From a virus, in the IMG/VR virus record IMGVR_UViG_3300048548_000892, positions 1-56,169 of that record: a stretch of DNA of 56,169 nt; one strand, 5' to 3'. The position numbers and the translations under genes are program-made. Shown here in pieces: positions 21,305-29,877 of the stretch (position 1 is its first letter; every line of letters starts with the position of its first letter). The notes under the pieces are model-generated. The model saw only the letters and a program-made list of their open reading frames with translations. It did not search any database and had not been told where the DNA came from.

Positions 21305-22252
21305 ATGGCGGCTAGATCACCATTATATTACAGTGGCGGAGAAATATTAACCGCGACTAATCTTGACACAGTCGTGGATCAAGTTGTGCGAGCATATGGC
21401 CAAAACCCAGGTGTTACGCTTACAGTTGTTTCATCAGGCGGCGATGCAAAATTTGAAATGACTGATACGAGATACAAAGCAGGCGCGGTTTCAGTCGGCG
21501 ATGGAGCATATCTTCCAGCAGGACAAACACCTGATATTGAGGCTATAGAAACAACCGCTTCAAATATTACAGAAACCGCCGCTTCAGTTACCCAACCCGC
21601 TGCTTCTTCTAATCCAAGATCGTTTCCTGTGTATTATAATAATGCCGGCGAAATACAAGCTATGACTGAAACTGATTTTATTGATACGTTCATTAAGCCT
21701 GCCTTGGACGAAATTGTTGCAAATAATAGTGCAGGCGAATATTTCGTTTCAACTTTGTCTACTATTACCGGTGCAACAAGAGTTTCAGCTACTCCAATAT
21801 TTGTTGATACTCGTGCTGATGAAACTTTATATGATGATGTTGGTATTACAGGCGAGACTTTAGATCAGCCTGAAACAGTAAATTCATATTACTTATTTCA
21901 AAGAGATGCAGGTGACACTCAATATGGAGAAACAGGTTGGGTAGATCTTATGTATATTGACACAGATGGTAGCTTAAGAGTATATAGCGACTCTGATATT
22001 TCTGCATTATTTGGTGATTATGTTAGGTATGCGGCTTCAAATACAGTAGGCGCTAGACTTTCTTATAGTATTAATGGATCAGGTACAACAAAAGGTACTG
22101 GCATGATTGATACCGTTTTGGATGGAACTTCGGCAGAAGGTTATACAGAGGGTGACGTTGATCCAGATACAAATTACTACTATGCTCAGGAATTTCCAAA
22201 CGGCGAGCCTACAGCTTTAACTACATATTATTTAAAACTTACAACATACTAA
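21305..22252 (+). CDS. large structural-type protein B2, 315 aa
   Basis: 315 residues, paralogue of the large protein at 20112. Shared blocks: VVSSGG...MTDTRYKAG near residue 50, STLSTITGATRVSATPIFVD in the middle, YYAQEFPNGEPTALTTYYLK at the end. Divergence is substantial elsewhere, so the copies probably have different partners. Likely a virion protein. Confidence 0.6.
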   Translation: MAARSPLYYSGGEILTATNLDTVVDQVVRAYGQNPGVTLTVVSSGGDAKFEMTDTRYKAGAVSVGDGAYLPAGQTPDIEAIETTASNITETAASVTQPAASSNPRSFPVYYNNAGEIQAMTETDFIDTFIKPALDEIVANNSAGEYFVSTLSTITGATRVSATPIFVDTRADETLYDDVGITGETLDQPETVNSYYLFQRDAGDTQYGETGWVDLMYIDTDGSLRVYSDSDISALFGDYVRYAASNTVGARLSYSINGSGTTKGTGMIDTVLDGTSAEGYTEGDVDPDTNYYYAQEFPNGEPTALTTYYLKLTTY

Positions 22253-22266
22253 AAGGTGATTATACA

Positions 22267-22932
22267 ATGGCAATTTTTTCAGGCCGCATTGAAGATGCGC
22301 ACTACATTAACGAAAAATACGATACAATAGAAATACTCTTTAAATCCGACGATCCTGAAGACACTAAACTTTATAAACATATTATTGAAGCAGATCCTAA
22401 ATCTAAGGATTTTCAAGAATTACAAGCTGATGGTTGGGGTGATAAAGAATTATTAGATGCAACCGCAGAATTTAAAAGACAACACGCAGCTACTTTCAAT
22501 AATGCAGTTCAACAAAGAGCGAGCGCAATTGCTCGTGAAATGATTGGTTTAAACAATCTTAAAAGAGAACGAGATACGTTAGAAAAAGAACGAGATAAAG
22601 TTAAAAACGATATTGAGCGACACCACGGCTGGCTTGAAGAAAAAAGAACCCTTATCAAAAAGAGTGATGAAAAGATTGACGAGCAGCAGGAAGAGTTAGC
22701 ATACACTGAAAGCAAAATTAAAAAAACAGAGTTTCATGTTGATAATGCCTTACTTGAAATTGTTATGAATCATAACGAACAAGGCGACGAACTATTTAAA
22801 TTCAAACTTTGGGCTTTGGAGCAAGAATTTGTAAAATCAGCTCCAAAGGAAGTTAAATCAAAGATCCGTAGAGTAAAACGTATTACACAAGGAATTGCAA
22901 TATTAGACGAGTTGATTGAGACAAACGAATAA
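22267..22932 (+). CDS. hypothetical protein with central coiled coil
   Basis: 221 residues. An N-terminal beta-rich segment (MAIFSGRIEDAHYINEKYDTI), a middle coiled coil (LKRERDTLEKERDKVKNDIE, DEKIDEQQEELAYTESKI) and a basic helical end. Probably a virion or chaperone-like protein. Its stop overlaps the first radical SAM start (TAATG), so it belongs to the same translational unit. Confidence 0.55.
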   Translation: MAIFSGRIEDAHYINEKYDTIEILFKSDDPEDTKLYKHIIEADPKSKDFQELQADGWGDKELLDATAEFKRQHAATFNNAVQQRASAIAREMIGLNNLKRERDTLEKERDKVKNDIERHHGWLEEKRTLIKKSDEKIDEQQEELAYTESKIKKTEFHVDNALLEIVMNHNEQGDELFKFKLWALEQEFVKSAPKEVKSKIRRVKRITQGIAILDELIETNE

Positions 22933-24131
22933 TGAAATGCATGGTTCCTGAAACGGGCATTACAATTAATCCAATAGGCGAAATGGTTTTATGCTGTGCC
23001 GGTGATAATGTTGCGGTTTCTCACATTAAAGATATTGATAACTTATCAGACTTTTTTAATGGTCCAATATATGATAAGTTAAGAAAAGATTTCAAAGAAC
23101 AAAACTTTCCAAAACAATGTGATGTATGCTGGCGTCATTATAACGCAGGTCGTATTGCGCGATTTGATTCCTATAATCGTTTTAATTTTCCAACATATGA
23201 AGAAGATCTTGCGTCTGACGTAATACCAATTCGTTTTCTTGAAATTACAACAAGTAATATCTGTAACCAAATGTGCGTTACTTGCTCAGGTAAGTATTCT
23301 TCAAAGTGGGCGCCATACGAACAGATGGCAGTTGATTATGGTTTAGATTGGAGAAACGAAAACCATAAATTCCATACTGAAACATATAAGATGACAACGG
23401 CTGATGTTGACAAAGTACTTGAAATTGTTCCTGGGTTGCAACACTTAACTATTAAAGGTGGCGAACCTTTTGCAGATCAGAACAATATAAAAATATTAAG
23501 AAAGCTTGCAGACACAAATCCAAATTGCCGCGTTGAGATTTGTACTAATATGCAATTAGTAACAAACACAGTCATTGAATTATTACATCGCATTAATGAG
23601 GTTCATATACAAGCAAGTATAGACGGTGTTGGAGAAATATACGATTGGATTCGTGGTGGTAATTTTGCTAAGACCGCTAATAATATTAAAAGATATCACG
23701 CGCATTCAGGTCGCAAAGTGGTAATCGTATCAACCGTTTCAGTATATAATTGGATGCACTTACCTGAACTTATTGATTATTGGAGAGACGTAGATGGTGT
23801 TGATAGAATTAGTATGGCAAATATGGTAACGTTTCCAAAGTATTGCTCTCCTTTATATTTGTATAATCATCATATTGAAGAAGGCTTAAACAAATTCTTT
23901 GAATATTTGGACAGTAAATATACAAAATCAAATGATTCTTTATATCATAGTGATAAGCTATTGGTAAGCGGTATTAACAATATGCTTAGTGTTAAGCCAG
24001 ATTTTGAGGCAGATGAAAAACCAAGGTGGCAGGAACGCATGGTAAAGTGGATTGACTATTGTCATGTGGCGCGAGAAAATAACGAAGACATTTGGGAATT
24101 GGCTCCTTACTTACAGGAATATAGAAAATGA
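22932..24131 (+). CDS. twitch-domain radical SAM protein 1
   Basis: 399 residues. The radical SAM core has CNQMCVTC (Cys111, 115, 118; CxxxCxxC) for the 4Fe-4S/SAM cluster and IKGGEPFAD for SAM binding. The N-terminal section (CM...GEMVLCCAG...FPKQCDVCW) matches the twitch half of a SPASM domain that binds an auxiliary Fe-S cluster, here placed before rather than after the barrel. Such enzymes modify peptides or small molecules by radical chemistry. Substrate unknown. First of five in a coupled operon. Confidence 0.85.
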   Translation: MKCMVPETGITINPIGEMVLCCAGDNVAVSHIKDIDNLSDFFNGPIYDKLRKDFKEQNFPKQCDVCWRHYNAGRIARFDSYNRFNFPTYEEDLASDVIPIRFLEITTSNICNQMCVTCSGKYSSKWAPYEQMAVDYGLDWRNENHKFHTETYKMTTADVDKVLEIVPGLQHLTIKGGEPFADQNNIKILRKLADTNPNCRVEICTNMQLVTNTVIELLHRINEVHIQASIDGVGEIYDWIRGGNFAKTANNIKRYHAHSGRKVVIVSTVSVYNWMHLPELIDYWRDVDGVDRISMANMVTFPKYCSPLYLYNHHIEEGLNKFFEYLDSKYTKSNDSLYHSDKLLVSGINNMLSVKPDFEADEKPRWQERMVKWIDYCHVARENNEDIWELAPYLQEYRK

Positions 24132-25294
24132 AATACGTAGATGTTGTAAATAAGTATAGATCTGATAACTTTCCAGATATGTATAAGCCTATAACTTGCT
24201 GGTCTCCATTTCAAGCTATGCATATTAATAAAAAAGGGGATGTTCGATCGTGTCCTTTTCAAATGAAAAAAGGAAGTGATAGATATTTTACTCGTGAAGA
24301 CGGAACGACATACAGAGGTGAAAATATCGCAATTGAAACTTGGTCACCTGAAAAAAGCTTGCTTGATATATGGAATGGCAAACCTTTTGAAGCTATGAGA
24401 TTAGAATCTATGGAAGGTAGCCTACATGATTTTTGTCTTTATTGTATAAACCAATGTAAACAAGATAAGCCTCCTAGTAGCTTAGATTTTGATTGGGTTG
24501 GCGGCGAAAGAAGTATTTCTCACGAATATCCACGAGAAATAGAATTAGAACTTTCAAATAGTTGCAATTATCATTGTGCATTTTGCAGTCCTTTTCATTC
24601 ATCTCAACATATGGAAGCAATGGGATTACAGGATGATCCAAGATTTAAAAGCGTTTTTGACGATACAGAAATTAAAGAAGCTTTTATTGAAGATTTAAGA
24701 AGTATTATTCATAACATTTATAGGCTTAACTTTACAGGTGGCGAGCCATTTGCACAAAGGGTTGTATATGATATTCTTAAAATGATTGATGAAGAACAGC
24801 CTGAAAATTTAGGCGTTCATTTTACAACTAATGGTAGTATTATGAATGGCGCCGTTCGCAAAATAGCTCAAAGAAATAATGTAAGATTTACAGTATCATT
24901 AGACTCATTAGATCCAGAAACATATCCTCAATTAAGAATTAACGGTAATTTAGAAAACGTTTTAAATAATATCGAAACACTTAGACAAACCCAAGCCTAC
25001 ATCGGTTGTTCCTTTGTGATAAGTAAGATGAACGTTAGGGAATTGCCTAATATTATTTCATGGTGTAACGAAAAACAAATTGAATTTTCTTATCATCTTA
25101 TTGTTCCGATGATGAACGAAAAAAAGTTTAGAGATATTGTTTATCCTCAATCGGTTGAACTTCAATCAAAAGAATATATACAAGAACTTAAAAGTTATTT
25201 AGGAAATGCTGAAATTTATATGAATAAGAAAAATGATTACTTGTCGAATAAAAACTTGACTATGTTTAAACAATATATTGAAAGATTAAAATGA
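24128..25294 (+). CDS. twitch-domain radical SAM protein 2
   Basis: 388 residues. CNYHCAFC is the cluster motif, NFTGGEPFAQ the SAM motif. N-terminal twitch-type Cys are visible (VRSCPF, FCLYCINQC). Start overlaps the previous stop (ATGA). It is closer to protein 3 than to protein 1 by eye (SLDPETYPQLRINGN and similar blocks). Confidence 0.85.
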   Translation: MKYVDVVNKYRSDNFPDMYKPITCWSPFQAMHINKKGDVRSCPFQMKKGSDRYFTREDGTTYRGENIAIETWSPEKSLLDIWNGKPFEAMRLESMEGSLHDFCLYCINQCKQDKPPSSLDFDWVGGERSISHEYPREIELELSNSCNYHCAFCSPFHSSQHMEAMGLQDDPRFKSVFDDTEIKEAFIEDLRSIIHNIYRLNFTGGEPFAQRVVYDILKMIDEEQPENLGVHFTTNGSIMNGAVRKIAQRNNVRFTVSLDSLDPETYPQLRINGNLENVLNNIETLRQTQAYIGCSFVISKMNVRELPNIISWCNEKQIEFSYHLIVPMMNEKKFRDIVYPQSVELQSKEYIQELKSYLGNAEIYMNKKNDYLSNKNLTMFKQYIERLK

Positions 25295-26391
25295 TTAAAA
25301 ATTGGGATAAGTTTCAGGCGAGACGAAGAATACCTGAAGAACATAAAATGATTGGTTGTTATGCTGCATTCAATCATATGAGAATTTCAAAAGACGCTTC
25401 AGTGCATCCGTGTTGTTTTAATAACAAAAGACATAATTGGTTGCATGACGGTAGTTTAAAGGAATATTGGTTTAATGGATTAAACGTAGAATACCAAGAT
25501 GCATTTTTAAATCAAGAACTACATGAAGGATGTCAAATTTGTTTGCAGAGAATTGAAGCAGACTCTCATCCTGCCATTGTTGAATATGATTACAATATGG
25601 GAGATGATAGATTAGAATACGCAATGAATTCTGGTAATTATCCTAAAATTATTGAATTTGAAATATCAGATTTGTGCAATTTAGAATGTGAGATGTGCCA
25701 TGCAGGATTATCATCAAAATTGAGAATGGGAAGAGATAAGCATTTAGTTTCTAAACATCCATACTATCGCCAAACAAATGAGTTTGATAAAGAAGAAAAT
25801 ATGAATGAGTTAATTGAGCAACTAAAAGAATTTATCCCTCATCTTGAAGAAATTAGATTTGTTGGTGGAGAGCCTTTCGCCCATAAAGGTATGTTTAAAT
25901 TAGCAAAAGTTATTTCAGAAATTAACCCATCTGTTGTATTAAGGGTTTGTACTAATGGCACAATATTCAATAAGCAAGTAAAAAGCATATGTGAAAATAA
26001 TAATTTAAAAGTAACTATCTCTTGTGATACCGTTATAGAAGAAGAATATAAGCAAATTAGAATTGGCGCAAACTACAAAAATACATATGATAATATTCAA
26101 AAATTTAAAGAAGCAATTGGTACTGAAAATGTAACAATTAACGCGACATTTATGTCAGTAAATGCCGAAAATATGGATAAATTTTTTGAGTATGCTATTG
26201 AAAATGGTTTTAATACATTTATTAATGTCTATGTTAGAGAATGGAGAGAGCATACAAAGGATTGGAGAATTGAAACCATGTCCGATGAGGTTAAACGATC
26301 TGCATTAAATAAAATGAAAGAACTTTTAAATAAAACCAACAAGTCTAATCACGTGGCTGAAATTAATAAAGTTATAGGATTGTTGAGTTGA
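25291..26391 (+). CDS. twitch-domain radical SAM protein 3
   Basis: 366 residues. CNLECEMC cluster motif, RFVGGEPFAH SAM motif, N-terminal Cys pairs (VHPCCFNN, HEGCQICLQR) for an auxiliary cluster. ATGA overlap with protein 2. Resembles protein 2 in spacing and in the region after the barrel. Confidence 0.85.
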   Translation: MIKNWDKFQARRRIPEEHKMIGCYAAFNHMRISKDASVHPCCFNNKRHNWLHDGSLKEYWFNGLNVEYQDAFLNQELHEGCQICLQRIEADSHPAIVEYDYNMGDDRLEYAMNSGNYPKIIEFEISDLCNLECEMCHAGLSSKLRMGRDKHLVSKHPYYRQTNEFDKEENMNELIEQLKEFIPHLEEIRFVGGEPFAHKGMFKLAKVISEINPSVVLRVCTNGTIFNKQVKSICENNNLKVTISCDTVIEEEYKQIRIGANYKNTYDNIQKFKEAIGTENVTINATFMSVNAENMDKFFEYAIENGFNTFINVYVREWREHTKDWRIETMSDEVKRSALNKMKELLNKTNKSNHVAEINKVIGLLS

Positions 26392-27455
26392 AACCGTGCT
26401 ATTGGCCTGATCATGGAGCTGTTATAGATTCGCAGGGGTTTATCAAGCCGTGTTGCATGATGGGCGGTTATGAGATGTTAAATAATAATCACAACGTTTT
26501 AGATGGTATACATATAGACCATACTGATTCTATAAATGAATATTTTTATAGTGATTTTTTAATCTATTTAAGAAAAAGTTTACAAGAAAACAACATTGAA
26601 GGCACACCAGAATGCCATAATTGTAAGCTGCAAATAGAAAATAACGTAGGTCGGCATTTTCAGCAATCATACGAGTATTCAGACTATGCGATGGATGGAT
26701 CTATTAAATTTTTAGAAATTACCACGAGTAATATATGCAATCAAACATGCGTTACGTGTAACAGCTATTTTAGTTCTAAGTGGGAAACAATAGAACAACT
26801 GTTTAATGATAAATTTCAAAAACGAAAACAGTTTAATTTGTCCAATGATGCAATGGATAAAATTATTAAAGTTTTACCTGAGCTAAAAGTTCTTAATATA
26901 AAAGGTGGAGAACCTTTCGCTGATATTAGAAACGCAAAAATTTTGGAAAAATTAGTAGAAGTAAATCCAGATTGCCAGGTTTGGATATTATCAAACGCGT
27001 CTATTATTTCTAATAGATTTATAAAAGTACTAAAAAGAATTAAAAACTTAAGCTTAACTGCTAGCTTAGATCATATTGGTAAAAAATATGAGTGGATACG
27101 AAGTACTCCTTTTGACCAGACTCTATATACACTTAAAAGAATATATGAAGAAACTGGTATCAGATTTAGTGTTTCGCCTACAATATCATATTTTAATATA
27201 TTAGATATGGAAGAAATTAAAAGCTTTTACGAAGATTTTGAGTATACAAAATGGCATATTCAAAATTATAATGATTACAATTTTGTTCGTTGGCCAGCTG
27301 AGATGGATTGTCTTAATACGAGAACTCAAGAAGAGTTAGACTCTATAGATCGCGGACTAATATCTAAGTTTAATCCTCATAAATATAACGAGTTACAAAA
27401 TAAAATTAATATTATGAATGAAATAAGAGGATTTGATTGGTCAGATGAATTATAA
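26388..27455 (+). CDS. twitch-domain radical SAM protein 4
   Basis: 355 residues starting at TTG 26388, which overlaps the previous stop (TTGA); no ATG is suitably placed. CNQTCVTC cluster motif, NIKGGEPFAD SAM motif, N-terminal IKPCCMMGG and TPECHNCKL Cys pairs. Strongly similar to protein 1 (IxFLEITTSNICNQ and KGGEPFAD blocks), so they are paralogues. Confidence 0.85.
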   Translation: MKPCYWPDHGAVIDSQGFIKPCCMMGGYEMLNNNHNVLDGIHIDHTDSINEYFYSDFLIYLRKSLQENNIEGTPECHNCKLQIENNVGRHFQQSYEYSDYAMDGSIKFLEITTSNICNQTCVTCNSYFSSKWETIEQLFNDKFQKRKQFNLSNDAMDKIIKVLPELKVLNIKGGEPFADIRNAKILEKLVEVNPDCQVWILSNASIISNRFIKVLKRIKNLSLTASLDHIGKKYEWIRSTPFDQTLYTLKRIYEETGIRFSVSPTISYFNILDMEEIKSFYEDFEYTKWHIQNYNDYNFVRWPAEMDCLNTRTQEELDSIDRGLISKFNPHKYNELQNKINIMNEIRGFDWSDEL

Positions 27456-28629
27456 GAGATGGCAATGGCATAACTTAACGTTTGACGTTGAACTTACTAC
27501 GCACTGTAATCTCAAGTGCCCACAGTGTTCAAGGACAGATCATAGGAATAATTTAAATAAGATGGAGTGGTTACCGCTTACGTCTGTTAGCCTAAAAGAT
27601 TTCATGAAATGGTTTCCTCCGACTATTATACAATCAATTGGGTGTATTCATTTTTCAGGAACTTACGGCGATCCTGGGATGTGTAAAGATCTAATGGATA
27701 TTGTTAAGTATCTTGCGTTAGAAGGTACTTGCCGTATTTCTATAAATACAAATGGATCCATGAGAGATGAAGAGTTTTGGTTTAACCTTGCGGCTTGGGG
27801 TGGTTCAAGACTTCAACTTATATTTGATGTTGACGGTATTGACCAAGAAATGCATAGCTTTTATCGCCGAGGATCCGATCTCAATAAAGTATTAGATGCA
27901 ATAGAAGTAACCTCAGGTACTGATGCAAATATCAAAGTACTTACTGTTTTATTTAAACACAATCAAGACTATCTTGAAGATATTCGTAATATGGTTAACG
28001 AACGCGTACAAAAGCCAATTAAGTTTGATGAAGTAGAAGGAAATAACTTTCAGCATACTGGATCTAAATATGAATTTTTAAACGAGAATGGCGAGACTGA
28101 AATTCTTGAGCAGGTTACACGACAAGATAGAGAACAAGGATTAGAACGTAGAACTCGTCGAGTACGTGATCATCGCCATAAAGATATTGTTACCAATATT
28201 AAATCAAATGAATCTAATTTATTACCTATTGAGGATAAACCTATTATACCACAGGTAGTTGAGCCTGTCAAACAAAAAACGAAAGAATACGAAATAAATT
28301 GTTTAGCTGTTGGCGAGAATAATATCAAAGTACAAGCAAGTGGTATGGTATCGCCATGCTGTTATCTTTCAACATCGTTAGAGCGAGCTGCTATCTACCA
28401 AAAAGATCAAGACACTCAATATATGATTACGTCAACTGGCAAACATGCTGATCCCAAACATCCATTAATGCAAGAATATGTTGACAATTGGAAAGATTTT
28501 AATTTACATTATAGTAGTATCTATGATATAATGGAATCAACGTGGTTTAAAGAAAAGCTTCCTGAGCATTGGGAAACTCCTGAAACGGCTTGCCACGCTT
28601 GTGTTAAAGTATGCGGAAAATTAAAATGA
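27445..28629 (+). CDS. radical SAM/SPASM-type protein 5
   Basis: About 394 residues from ATG 27445. Here the core is N-terminal (CNLKCPQC, residues about 18-25; FSGTYGDPG replaces the usual GGEP) and the accessory Cys are C-terminal (GMVSPCCYLS, ACHACVKVCG), the classical SPASM/twitch order. A basic linker of about 60 residues (RRTRRVRDHRHKDIVTN) separates the halves. It diverges from the other four and may be the catalytic partner of another step. Confidence 0.85.
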   Translation: MNYKRWQWHNLTFDVELTTHCNLKCPQCSRTDHRNNLNKMEWLPLTSVSLKDFMKWFPPTIIQSIGCIHFSGTYGDPGMCKDLMDIVKYLALEGTCRISINTNGSMRDEEFWFNLAAWGGSRLQLIFDVDGIDQEMHSFYRRGSDLNKVLDAIEVTSGTDANIKVLTVLFKHNQDYLEDIRNMVNERVQKPIKFDEVEGNNFQHTGSKYEFLNENGETEILEQVTRQDREQGLERRTRRVRDHRHKDIVTNIKSNESNLLPIEDKPIIPQVVEPVKQKTKEYEINCLAVGENNIKVQASGMVSPCCYLSTSLERAAIYQKDQDTQYMITSTGKHADPKHPLMQEYVDNWKDFNLHYSSIYDIMESTWFKEKLPEHWETPETACHACVKVCGKLK

Positions 28630-29234
28630 ATATTATATTTGTAAAGCACGGAGATAAGTACCACGCAGGTCATGTAAATCGACTTTATTCTCAGCTTGTT
28701 CAATATTACCCAAATGCAAAATTTCATTGTTATACAGAATACCCACAAGGTATTGATGAACAAGTAAATATCATTTGGTGTTTTAACAAGCCATCATTAA
28801 AGTATTGGTGGAACAAGCTTGCGCTGTTCAGTGAAGATCTTCCTGTAGAAGGTAAGTGTTTGTTCTTTGATTTGGATATGGATATTAAAAGAGATCCGTC
28901 TGAGTTTATTACATGGAAAGGTCTAACAGTCATACGTGATTATTGGAAAGACGATTTGTATATGGCTCCGCATGCTTATGATGTACACATAAATAGTTCT
29001 GTAATTACATGGACTGCTGGTGAACAGCGCGATGTATGGGAACACTTTTTAGAAAATAAAGATTACTTTATGCGTAAGTATAAAGGTATAGACAGATTTA
29101 TTGTTCACGAAAAGGTACCACACAATACGTTTGAACAAGGCTTAGTGAATAGTGTTAAATCACCTGCAACATGGGATGCGCCAATTGATATGTATAATGG
29201 ATTGAAATATGAGTTACCGCGAAAATCTTTATAA
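28626..29234 (+). CDS. GT-A-like glycosyltransferase
   Basis: About 202 residues from ATG 28626 overlapping the previous stop (ATGA). FFDLDMDIKRDP has the DxD motif of GT-A enzymes that binds metal and nucleotide sugar; HVNRLYSQLVQYYPNAKFHC at the start and NSSVITW further on fit a short family. Continues the radical SAM operon; the sugar acceptor could be a product of those enzymes. Confidence 0.65.
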   Translation: MNIIFVKHGDKYHAGHVNRLYSQLVQYYPNAKFHCYTEYPQGIDEQVNIIWCFNKPSLKYWWNKLALFSEDLPVEGKCLFFDLDMDIKRDPSEFITWKGLTVIRDYWKDDLYMAPHAYDVHINSSVITWTAGEQRDVWEHFLENKDYFMRKYKGIDRFIVHEKVPHNTFEQGLVNSVKSPATWDAPIDMYNGLKYELPRKSL

Positions 29235-29877
29235 AAATGCGCTTAAAATAATAGAGCAAATATACCAACAAAGTAAATACGATCCTTCCGTGGATCTTTA
29301 TAGAAGCTTTGATGTTATGAATGCTGTTAACGATCCACAACTTGATAGTAAAGAATGGCTTGTTAATAATCTCCTCCCATTCATTAATAAAAAAAGATTT
29401 TGGCCTGATACGAATGGCGAACTAAAAGACATTTTAGTTATGGGCAGCTGGTATAGTGTTATTGGGATGATATTAAAAAATCATATAAGTCCTGATGTTA
29501 AAATACATAATGTAGATATGGATCCATTGTGTGAAGAATATTCCCATAAACTAATAAATGGTGATTACGAAAACATATGGCCTATTACTGACGACGCAAT
29601 GGAATACTATTTTGAAAGAACAGATCATTTTCAGCTCATTATCAATACAAGTTGCGAGCATATGGAAAAGGATGATATTCAATTGGTATTAAGACAAAAG
29701 CCTTATAATACCTTAATATGTTTTCAAAGCAATAACTATCATGCAGAACCTGAACATATTAATACTCACGACAGCTTAGATTCGTTTGTAAAAGAGTTAA
29801 ATTTAAATGCAGTATATTGGAAAGGCGAACTAAAACCGTCTAAAGATTACACAAGATATATGGTAATTGGAAAATGA
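29209..29877 (+). CDS. SAM methyltransferase-like protein
   Basis: 222 residues overlapping the previous gene by 26 bases. ILVMGSWYSVIGMIL is a degenerate motif I, IHNVDMDPLCEEYS motif II and LIINTSCEHMEKD motif IV, together suggesting a Rossmann methyltransferase-like fold. The Gly-rich loop is poorly conserved, so activity is uncertain. In the coupled operon. Confidence 0.55.
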   Translation: MSYRENLYKNALKIIEQIYQQSKYDPSVDLYRSFDVMNAVNDPQLDSKEWLVNNLLPFINKKRFWPDTNGELKDILVMGSWYSVIGMILKNHISPDVKIHNVDMDPLCEEYSHKLINGDYENIWPITDDAMEYYFERTDHFQLIINTSCEHMEKDDIQLVLRQKPYNTLICFQSNNYHAEPEHINTHDSLDSFVKELNLNAVYWKGELKPSKDYTRYMVIGK

